Source of the DNA: Oscillospiraceae bacterium
GTDB taxonomy: Bacteria; Bacillota_A; Clostridia; Oscillospirales; Ruminococcaceae
Length of the DNA: 10,017 nucleotides
Reading direction: 5' to 3'
Assembly: GCA_017848205.1 (NCBI GenBank)
Contig: JAGDDO010000151.1
Span: 1-10,017 of the forward strand
Shown: piece by piece, positions 1 through 5,604 of the stretch
Layout of the letters: every line of letters begins with the position of its first letter
Numbering within the stretch: the stretch's first letter is position 1
Made by a program: the position numbers and the translations under genes
Notes under the pieces: model-generated
What the model was told of the DNA's origin: nothing
The model's database searches: none
Seen by the model: only the letters and a program-made list of their open reading frames with translations

Positions 1-108
1 ATAGATGAAAATCTTTTTGTAAAGAAATACAAACTTGCCCTTCCTAAAGAATCTGAACTTACAAAGTGGCTTAAGAAGGAAGTAAAAAATATTGGGGGCA
101 ATAAATGA
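1..108 (+). CDS. C-terminal end of an unidentified protein (5' truncated)
   Basis: An open frame enters the window at base 1 and stops at TGA 106-108, giving the last 35 residues of a protein. The end is lysine-rich, and a segment reading LALPKESELTKWLKKE is visible. Its stop overlaps the ATG of the next gene by 4 nt (ATGA), so the two are probably translationally coupled in one transcript. A tail of the form LPxExEL is reminiscent of DUF1016/YhcG-type PDDEXK nucleases, which can sit next to RhuM genes, but this is recollection and 35 residues are too few to identify the family. Only the existence of a coding end is well supported. Confidence 0.6.
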   Translation: MDENLFVKKYKLALPKESELTKWLKKEVKNIGGNK

Positions 109-1094
109 ACAAAGAAATTGCAATCTTCAGCACTGACAAAGAAACTATAAATGTTGAAGTTCTCTTTGAAGATGAAACCGTATGGCTGACACAAGACCAG
201 ATGGCAACTTTGTTTGAAAAGGCAAAGTCTACTATCAACGAGCATATAAAGTATATTTTTGAAGAAGGCGAATTGGAAAAATCTATGGTTGTTCGGAATT
301 TCCGAATTACCACAAAGCATGGAGCAATAGAAGGAAAAACACAGACTCACGATGTTCTTTACTACAACCTTGATGTCATAATTTCTGTAGGTTATCGGGT
401 AAAATCAATCCGTGGTACTCAGTTCCGCCAGTGGGCAACGAAACGCCTTAATGAATATATCCGTAAAGGCTTTACTCTGGACGACAACCGCCTAAAGCAG
501 CTTGGTGGCGGTGATTACTGGAAAGAACTTATGACACGAATCCGCGACATTCGTGCCAGTGAAAAAGTATTCTACCGTCAGGTACTCGATATCTACGCAA
601 CGAGTATTGATTACAATCCTCGCTCTGATACTTCAATTCAGTTTTTCAAGAAAGTGAAGAACAAAATACATTTTGCCGTGCACGGCCAGACCGCTGCAGA
701 AGTAATTTACAGTCGTGCTGATGCGGAAAAAGAATTCATGGGCCTAAAGAGTTTTGAAGGAAATCGTCCTCATCTAAAGGATGCAGTAATTGCCAAGAAC
801 TATCTTGACGAAAAAGAACTCCGCGCTATGGGTCAGATTGTAAGCGGATATCTTGATTTTGCAGAGCGTCAGGCTGAACGGGAAATACCAATGACAATGA
901 AAGACTGGGCTGAGCATCTTGATAAGATTTTAACAATGAGCGGTGAAAAACTACTTGAAGGCAATGGCAGTGTCAGTCATGCTGCAGCAATGGATAAGGT
1001 TGAACAGGAATATAAGAAATATAAAAACAACACACTCAGCGATCCTGAAAAAGATTATCTTGATGCGATTGAAAGTCTGGCTAAAATCAAATAA
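105..1094 (+). CDS. rhuM: RhuM family protein (virulence RhuM-like, putative DNA-binding)
   Basis: A complete 329-residue protein of the RhuM family, named after a Salmonella pathogenicity island 3 gene whose biochemical role is not established. It begins with the typical block: phage-antirepressor-like sequence from about residue 6, VWLTQDQMATLF at 26-37, and STINEHIKYIFEEGEL at 42-57, likely a winged-helix DNA-binding part. The signature YYNLDVIISVGYRVKS (86-101) and RGTQFRQWATKRLNEYI (103-119) follow. The C-terminal half has FYRQVLDIYATSIDY (156-170), the conserved MGL (212-214), AKNYLDEKEL (230-239) and LDFAERQAE (250-258). The length is normal for the family. A weak GGGGG ribosome site lies 6 nt before the ATG, and the start overlaps the upstream stop, so expression is probably coupled to the upstream gene. 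Relatives often lie in restriction or defence islands. A role here is inferred only from that. Confidence 0.9.
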   Translation: MNKEIAIFSTDKETINVEVLFEDETVWLTQDQMATLFEKAKSTINEHIKYIFEEGELEKSMVVRNFRITTKHGAIEGKTQTHDVLYYNLDVIISVGYRVKSIRGTQFRQWATKRLNEYIRKGFTLDDNRLKQLGGGDYWKELMTRIRDIRASEKVFYRQVLDIYATSIDYNPRSDTSIQFFKKVKNKIHFAVHGQTAAEVIYSRADAEKEFMGLKSFEGNRPHLKDAVIAKNYLDEKELRAMGQIVSGYLDFAERQAEREIPMTMKDWAEHLDKILTMSGEKLLEGNGSVSHAAAMDKVEQEYKKYKNNTLSDPEKDYLDAIESLAKIK

Positions 1095-1126
1095 GAAATA
1101 AGAGGCCTATCTGCAAACGAAATAGC

Positions 1127-1172
1127 AATAAAAACAGGTCACAGTTTAAACATTCAAACTGTGACCTGTTGA
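1127..1172. repeat. Hairpin repeat, copy 1 (15-bp perfect stem)
   Basis: Perfect inverted repeat: left arm 1133-1147 (AACAGGTCACAGTTT), 8-nt loop 1148-1155, right arm 1156-1170. The block from 1127 to 1172 recurs in the same orientation at 2743-2789 with one substitution and one extra A. Read on the minus strand, the stem is followed by a run of five T, so it has the form of an intrinsic terminator for leftward transcription, although no intact minus-strand gene ends here. On the plus strand there is no T run after the stem, so it is a poor terminator for rhuM. Confidence 0.9.
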
Positions 1173-1267
1173 TTAAGGTCCCGCCCCGTCTTACGACGCG
1201 CCGAGGTTATTGATAGTGCGCCTGCCAGCGCACGGAGAAAACGGTAGTATTCACCCTTGCCGTCCGG

Positions 1268-1296
1268 TTGCCGCATTATCCGAAATATGCTATACT
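1268..1296 (+). promoter_or_regulatory. Sigma-A-type promoter with extended -10 for the 1343 gene
   Basis: TTGCCG (1268-1273), a 17-nt spacer, then TATACT (1291-1296), preceded by TG at 1288-1289, which is an extended -10. Transcription would begin near 1303, about 40 nt before the ATG at 1343. Confidence 0.7.
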
Positions 1297-1342
1297 TAAA
1301 TAAGGCGACAAAACCGCAGAGATACATCAGGAGACAAGGAAT

Positions 1343-1663
1343 ATGGCATACAATAAAGAAATACATGCACGTGAAGTAGTATACTGCTTATCAGGAATTT
1401 TTGCAGGTATATCGGTTAAGTATTTTACAAGCAAGGTACTATTGCATGAGACCTTCTTTAACGGTAAGGATGATATAAGTGATGCTGTTTTTTGGATTAT
1501 TGCTTTTATCGGTTGTCTTGCAGCTCCGTTTATTGATGACCATCTGCAGCAATACAAGTATTATTCAAATTACAGTAAGATCAGAAAAACGGAGAACATC
1601 ATCGTAGGTTCAATCAATTTTATTTTTGCTGTTCTTCTGGTGTATTCTGTTTTGTATAAATGA
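1343..1663 (+). CDS. Small hypothetical membrane protein (106 aa)
   Basis: I do not recognise this 106-residue protein. Three hydrophobic stretches are visible: about residues 13-34, 48-64 (AVFWIIAFIGCLAAPFI) and 86-104 (IIVGSINFIFAVLLVYSVL). They are separated by a charged segment (HETFFNGKDD) and a tyrosine/lysine-rich loop around 66-84, which suggests a small inner-membrane protein. The start is well supported: AGGAGA (1329-1334) lies 8 nt upstream of the ATG, and a promoter with an extended -10 sits about 50 nt upstream. It is followed after 60 nt by the next plus-strand gene, with which it probably forms a two-gene unit between the two hairpin repeats. The sequence is AT-rich compared with the housekeeping genes to the right. 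Function unknown. Confidence 0.75.
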   Translation: MAYNKEIHAREVVYCLSGIFAGISVKYFTSKVLLHETFFNGKDDISDAVFWIIAFIGCLAAPFIDDHLQQYKYYSNYSKIRKTENIIVGSINFIFAVLLVYSVLYK

Positions 1664-1723
1664 TGGAGCAAATATCGGAAATCTTTTATTATACTACAGA
1701 GAATTTTAAATAGAGGAGAATGT

Positions 1724-2665
1724 ATGAAAACCAAAATCCAATCCGGAAAAAAGATAAAAGTTATAGTTTTACTGATAATATTCGTGGCTATCCCTGCATT
1801 ACTGTATATAGGAATGTTTGTTCCGTTTTACAAAGATATACCTGATAATTACAAGAGCAGTTTTCATTCATATGATGAGGCACTTGCTTATGCACGTACT
1901 ATAGATCCGGATGCGGAAGTAGAAAAGGAATATGAAGATATTAAGGAAAAATACAGTTCAAGACGTGTATGGCATGCAAAAATTAATGCTACCGAATGTG
2001 AAGTCCTTAGTTTAGCTCATTCATTTTCCGGAGATGTCCTGATTCCGACTTTTCTTACAATGGATAGTTGGTTTCCGAAGGACTATTATGGCATGAGAAC
2101 GGATTATTATGACTCCGAAATTCCGGAAATAGTTGAAAAATATCCTGAACTCGGAAAACTGGATACGGTTGTTTATGGAAGTATGTATTCTGAACTTGAG
2201 TACGATGAGATGACAACAGATAAATTTAAAGAAATATGGAATGCATATACAAGTGTACTTGATGAGATACACAGATATAATCCGTATGTTAAATTTACCG
2301 TTAGGTGCGATGAGAAAGATGACGATAATTATGTAAGCGAATATTGTATTTTTGAACCAACTGAGAAAGAATATAAATCGGTTTACAATAATATCGTTAT
2401 TGATAATGTTCTGAAAAATCATTCTTACAGGGACGGTACTGCTCCAAGGGATGATCCTGAAGATATATGGGCTTCAAAAGATTTTTTCACTGATCCTTCA
2501 GATGAAAACGCAATAACTTCCGAAAAACTTAAAGCCCTCTGGGAGGAATATAAAGTCGTTTATGCAGAACTTCATAAAGAATCACCATACATAAAAAGTC
2601 ATAAACTTCAGATCCGTCTGAATGAAAAAAAGGAAACCTATAGCACTGTAGTCGGTTATTATTAA
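1724..2665 (+). CDS. Hypothetical membrane-anchored protein with two C-terminal repeats; probably truncated by an in-frame stop
   Basis: A 313-residue protein of unknown family. A basic N terminus (KTKIQSGKK) is followed by one transmembrane or uncleaved signal segment at about 11-33, so the rest is probably outside the cytoplasm. The exported part is acidic and tyrosine-rich. Residues 164-231 and 264-313 look like two copies of one unit: TDKFKEIWNAY...YNPYVK matches SEKLKALWEEY...ESPYIK. The first copy ends with a segment YCIFEPTEKEYKSVYNNI, whose counterpart in the second copy lies after the TAA stop (2663-2665), in the same frame. The annotated end is therefore probably a nonsense mutation. 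GAGGAGA (1713-1719) lies just before the ATG. A TATACT at 1690-1695 could be a weak internal -10, but no good -35 matches it, so co-transcription with the 106-residue gene is likely. It could be a surface or immunity-like protein. Nothing in the sequence settles this. Confidence 0.75.
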   Translation: MKTKIQSGKKIKVIVLLIIFVAIPALLYIGMFVPFYKDIPDNYKSSFHSYDEALAYARTIDPDAEVEKEYEDIKEKYSSRRVWHAKINATECEVLSLAHSFSGDVLIPTFLTMDSWFPKDYYGMRTDYYDSEIPEIVEKYPELGKLDTVVYGSMYSELEYDEMTTDKFKEIWNAYTSVLDEIHRYNPYVKFTVRCDEKDDDNYVSEYCIFEPTEKEYKSVYNNIVIDNVLKNHSYRDGTAPRDDPEDIWASKDFFTDPSDENAITSEKLKALWEEYKVVYAELHKESPYIKSHKLQIRLNEKKETYSTVVGYY

Positions 2666-2731
2666 TTTACTGATACTGATGAAAAGACATATGAAAGAGT
2701 ATGCAGGGAAATGGAGAAATATCTCGACTGA
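2666..2731 (+). other. In-frame coding remnant after the stop of the 313-aa gene
   Basis: Directly after TAA 2663-2665 the same frame stays open for 21 codons to TGA 2729-2731. It reads FTDTDEKTYERVCREMEKYL plus a final D. This parallels the end of the first internal repeat (IFEPTEKEYKSVYNNI): F-x-x-T-x-x-K-x-Y-x-x-V is conserved between them. I read it as the original C terminus, separated by a point mutation or a sequencing error. Chance similarity is possible but less likely, given that both phase and position match. Confidence 0.6.
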
Positions 2732-2742
2732 TAAGCGTTGAT

Positions 2743-2789
2743 AATAAAAAACAGGTCACAGTTTAAACATTCAGACTGTGACCTGTTGA
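2743..2789 (-). terminator. Terminator of the tmcAL operon; hairpin repeat, copy 2
   Basis: Stem arms 2750-2764 and 2773-2787 (15 bp, one G-U pair), loop 2765-2772. On the minus strand the stem runs into six T (2751-2746), 25 nt beyond the stop codon at 2814, which makes a typical intrinsic terminator for the leftward operon. On the plus strand a T5 tract follows at 2791-2795, so it may also stop rightward transcription. It is a near-copy of 1127-1172. Confidence 0.8.
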
Positions 2790-2813
2790 ATTTTTACATT
2801 TTCAAAAATGAAC

Positions 2814-3473
2814 TTATCTTCTGTTCTTCATTTTGTACTTCCAGTGATTTATTCTCATCTTTGCTCTTACGAAAAATGCTTCGCCGAAGAAGAGGAGGAA
2901 GTTTATTACTGAGAGCAGGATGGCTATTTTTCCGGAAAAGCCTGAAAATATGAAGGAGAACAGGATCAGTGCTGCATCGACATATGCCAGGTATTTTATC
3001 TTTACCGGAATAAAGAAGAAAAGGAGTATCGGCATATCAGGTGCGATTACTGCAAATGCAAGGAACATGGTAAGCATCATGTAGTAGTTGTCTGCAGTTC
3101 CGGTGATGAATCCGGCGATTATCGCTCCAAGCAGTGATGTGAAAAAATACAGGTTGAAGCGGAATGATCCCCAGTTGTTTTCCAGAACATCTCCTATCAT
3201 CCAGTAGAAGTACATGGCGAAGATGAAGAAAAACGGGCTGTACGTTACCGGCTCAAAAACGAAAGAAACCAATCGCCATATCTGGCCGTGCATTATCAGC
3301 TCACGGTTGAAACTGATGTAAGGGGAGAGGGGTTCCTTTCCCATCATCGGACAAACGATCGCATCCATTATAAATACTATCACCATTCCGAATATTACAT
3401 AGCCCATAAGGCCGGGAATATAGTATTTCCGGAATCTGCGTTCGATTCTGTTCAATATCTGTTCTGTTTTCAT
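2814..3473 (-). CDS. Rhomboid-fold membrane protein without visible protease residues
   Basis: A 219-residue polytopic membrane protein with about six hydrophobic segments, near residues 22-42, 67-93, 106-126, 130-156, 160-178 and 181-203, and a basic C terminus (RAKMRINHWKYKMKNRR). The order IWRLVSFVF (65-73), then YWMIGDVLENNWGSFRFNLY (90-109), then GAIIAGFITG (116-125) matches the L1 loop and TM2-TM3 pattern of rhomboid proteins. The GxSG catalytic serine motif expected in the fourth segment is absent; that region reads YYMMLTMFLAFAVIAPD. No TM6 catalytic histidine in its usual setting is visible either. It is therefore probably a non-proteolytic, Derlin/iRhom-like membrane factor. Its ATG overlaps the TAA of the HAD gene by 1 nt, and AAAGGAGA lies about 12 nt upstream, so it is coupled as the last gene of the operon. 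Many automated pipelines would call it a rhomboid protease, which I doubt. Confidence 0.75.
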   Translation of the reverse strand: MKTEQILNRIERRFRKYYIPGLMGYVIFGMVIVFIMDAIVCPMMGKEPLSPYISFNRELIMHGQIWRLVSFVFEPVTYSPFFFIFAMYFYWMIGDVLENNWGSFRFNLYFFTSLLGAIIAGFITGTADNYYMMLTMFLAFAVIAPDMPILLFFFIPVKIKYLAYVDAALILFSFIFSGFSGKIAILLSVINFLLFFGEAFFVRAKMRINHWKYKMKNRR

Positions 3474-4141
3474 TAAATCAGATCGTCTCCTTTACGCTGC
3501 GCTTTTATAAATTCGGTAAATCCGCGCAGATCATCTGCTGCAATGTCAGCAGTTTCAGAAGTTTTCTTCCAGTCTGCATTTCCGCTGTCAAATATGGCTG
3601 CCGTGAAAAATCCTGCACCTTTTGCCGATTCGATACAGTGAAGTGCATCATCGACAACTGCAGTGCTTTCTTTTTCGGTTCCGAGCAGAGCACATACCTT
3701 TCCGAAGAATTCCGGATCGTCTTTCTTTATTCCGTTTTCCTCGCAGGTGTATATGAATTTAAACCGGTCATATATTCCGAAACGTTTTAATATTGTGTCC
3801 GTCAGTGTCCGGTAGTTTGCCGTGGCAATGCAGTACGGTATGCCGAAACGGTCGAGTGTGTCAAGAGTTTCAGTGACATATGGTTTCAGCGGGATTGAAG
3901 TCGCGTATTCGTCCATAACCATTTCCTCGATACGGTCGGTTATCTTCTGCGGTTCCATGTTTACGCCGAGATCAATAAAGTAACGGGCGCATTCCTCCAT
4001 GCTGAGCGTTTTCATTACATCCGAGATCCCCGGAGGCGGATCGATGCCGTTTTCCTTCAGGAATCTGCGGTCGCATTCTGACCAGCTTCCCATGGAATCG
4101 ATGAGTGTCCCGTCCATATCAAATATTACGCCTTTTATCAT
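3473..4141 (-). CDS. HAD superfamily hydrolase (phosphatase/phosphoglucomutase-like)
   Basis: A 222-residue haloacid dehalogenase-fold enzyme, probably a cytosolic small-molecule phosphatase. All four HAD motifs are visible. Motif I is FDMDGTLIDS with nucleophile D8 and acid D10. Motif II is the threonine of IATAN (T107). Motif III is the lysine in GIKKDDPEFF (K139 or K140). Motif IV is VVDDALHC with D164 and D165. A helical cap lies between motifs I and II (about 18-85), which is the subfamily I layout seen in beta-phosphoglucomutase and phosphoglycolate phosphatase. The substrate cannot be told from sequence. The start lies 14 nt after the tmcAL stop with no clear ribosome site, so translation probably depends on coupling. 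Its stop overlaps the start of the rhomboid-like gene. Confidence 0.88.
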   Translation of the reverse strand: MIKGVIFDMDGTLIDSMGSWSECDRRFLKENGIDPPPGISDVMKTLSMEECARYFIDLGVNMEPQKITDRIEEMVMDEYATSIPLKPYVTETLDTLDRFGIPYCIATANYRTLTDTILKRFGIYDRFKFIYTCEENGIKKDDPEFFGKVCALLGTEKESTAVVDDALHCIESAKGAGFFTAAIFDSGNADWKKTSETADIAADDLRGFTEFIKAQRKGDDLI

Positions 4142-4155
4142 AACTGCGTTTCAGT

Positions 4156-5388
4156 TCATATCGGAATGTTGAGATTTTCCGAAAGGCTGTTTGTGAGCGT
4201 GTGGATAACGCTTACCTTTGCACGGTAATCAGTTCCGATAGGATCAGGTCTGTCCATTGCGAGATTGTATATGTCAGTCGAGAAGGATTCGAGTTCGGCG
4301 AGCCTCTTGGCTACTGCGTTTATCTCGCTGAGTCTTGCGAGTGAAGTTGCCATCGGCATGCGTGACTTTTCCTTTGCTATGTGGAGGATATCGGTTCCGC
4401 GTTCGTTTACAGCAAGTATTCTTGCGTATACCGGCGGAGTCTTCAGGTCGTCGGTTGTTATGCCGAGCAGTGCACAGAGAATTATTCTTCTTATTCTTGC
4501 AAGAGTGTATCTCTTGTTCTTTATCATGTCCATCATTTCCGAGACGCTTGAAGCTGTTCTTGCTTCGAAAATACGGTTTTCAAGGCCCTGTGCCACATCA
4601 GGGACCTCACGCAGCCTTGCCGGTGAGTTTGTTCTCATGCAGTACATTATTGCCTTTTCAAGATTGGCCATTGAAGCGTACTTGCCGTTCTTTACTGCCT
4701 GTGACAGAGTTTCGAACATGTCTTCAGGCATAAGGTCGGAATAGTTGATGTCTGTAACGTTCTGTCTGATGAATGAGGCACTTGCGAAATTCTCCTTGAC
4801 GTTCAGGTCGTCATGACCTGCGTTCTTTCTTTTAATGGTAAACGGAACGATCTTGGAGTTGAGATTTGAGATAGCCTTGATGTACTCGATAGCAAGAACG
4901 TTGTTTGCATTTGATACTTCAAGAAGATCGCTCATAGCCTTGCCGTAGTTCTTTTCAACAAGAGCCTGTACGGCGGCAGGGAATGAAGCTCCGTTGTCAA
5001 GCATGAATTTCAGTTCAGGAGTATCTGCCACTTTGATAGTCGCATGTGCTGCATCGATGAGTTTTTCGAGGTCTCCGCATTCGCTTCCGAATGAAAGTTC
5101 GTCAACACATCCGATTGAATTGAAAATATACATTGCTGCTCTTGCAAAGCCTTCCGCACTCTGAAGAACATATGGAACAGGAAGTTCAAGAACAAGATCG
5201 ACACCGTTCTGAACAGCTACTCTTGCTCTTTCGAATTTATCCATGATCGCTACGTCGCCGCGCTGAACAAAGTTTCCGCTCATTACAGCTACGATGTGTG
5301 TTGCCCCGTTTTCTCTTGTTTTTCTGATATGATATTTGTGTCCGTTGTGAAAAGGATTGTATTCACAAACTATACCTGCAACCTTCAT
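4156..5388 (-). CDS. tmcAL: tRNA(Met) cytidine acetate ligase TmcAL
   Basis: A 410-residue enzyme of the TmcAL family (formerly YlbM). From family knowledge, it uses acetate and ATP to form acetyl-AMP and transfers the acetyl group to N4 of the wobble cytidine (C34) of elongator tRNA-Met. This helps AUG decoding. The N terminus carries the nucleotidyltransferase signature GIVCEYNPFHNGHKYHI, with the HxGH motif at H14-H17. VMSGNFVQRGDVAIMDK (35-51) and LELPVPYVLQSAEGFA (67-82) follow, all hallmarks of the family. NFASASFIRQNV, near the middle, corresponds to the second nucleotide-binding motif (xSxTxIR-like). The length is normal. GGGAGGG (5396-5402) sits 7 nt before the ATG. It is the first gene of a three-gene leftward operon and is divergent from ackA, whose product interconverts acetate and acetyl phosphate. 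Confidence 0.93.
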   Translation of the reverse strand: MKVAGIVCEYNPFHNGHKYHIRKTRENGATHIVAVMSGNFVQRGDVAIMDKFERARVAVQNGVDLVLELPVPYVLQSAEGFARAAMYIFNSIGCVDELSFGSECGDLEKLIDAAHATIKVADTPELKFMLDNGASFPAAVQALVEKNYGKAMSDLLEVSNANNVLAIEYIKAISNLNSKIVPFTIKRKNAGHDDLNVKENFASASFIRQNVTDINYSDLMPEDMFETLSQAVKNGKYASMANLEKAIMYCMRTNSPARLREVPDVAQGLENRIFEARTASSVSEMMDMIKNKRYTLARIRRIILCALLGITTDDLKTPPVYARILAVNERGTDILHIAKEKSRMPMATSLARLSEINAVAKRLAELESFSTDIYNLAMDRPDPIGTDYRAKVSVIHTLTNSLSENLNIPI

Positions 5389-5422
5389 CAGATCGCCCTC
5401 CCGATAAAATACTGTACATTTT

Positions 5423-5451
5423 ATTATAACACAAATTGCATGTAGTGTAAA
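5423..5451 (-). promoter_or_regulatory. Promoter of the tmcAL operon (extended -10)
   Basis: On the minus strand: TTTACA (5451-5446), a 17-nt spacer, then TATAAT (5428-5423), with TG at 5431-5430 making an extended -10. Transcription would start near 5416, giving a leader of about 28 nt. No riboswitch fits in so short a leader. Confidence 0.8.
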
Positions 5452-5505
5452 TACTTAAGGATAGAGTTCGGATTTGTTTAAAAAGCAGATTTTACAGAAA
5501 AAGAC

Positions 5506-5534
5506 TTGAAAAACGGACTGATAAGGTATATAAT
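5506..5534 (+). promoter_or_regulatory. Promoter of ackA
   Basis: TTGAAA (5506-5511), a 17-nt spacer, then TATAAT (5529-5534). The expected start is near 5541, with a leader of about 64 nt. AAGGAA (5591-5596) lies 8 nt before the ATG at 5605. The divergent tmcAL -35 is only about 55 nt away, so a single regulator bound between them could affect both. No clear operator palindrome was seen. Confidence 0.8.
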
Positions 5535-5604
5535 TAATAATTGGATTTTTGTTTGATAACATAAATGAAATCAAAATATTTAAATTCTGAAAGGAACGGA
5601 AATA

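Noticed and set aside
2021..2422. Minus-strand 133-codon frame inside the 313-aa gene
   Set aside because: Isoleucine/phenylalanine-rich composition is typical of the antisense of an AT-rich acidic, tyrosine-rich gene. No ribosome site or promoter was seen.
1127..2789. CRISPR or phage-like array formed by the repeated hairpins
   Set aside because: Only two copies 1.6 kb apart with genes between them; no regular spacers and no cas genes.
2738..2953. Plus-strand 71-codon frame starting in hairpin copy 2
   Set aside because: It runs antisense through the 3' end of the rhomboid-like gene, has no ribosome site and consists of low-complexity leucine/arginine/serine runs; a shadow frame.
4265..4744. 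Plus-strand frames of 159 and 132 codons opposite tmcAL
   Set aside because: They are antisense to a strongly recognised tmcAL and have no start signals or recognisable motifs.
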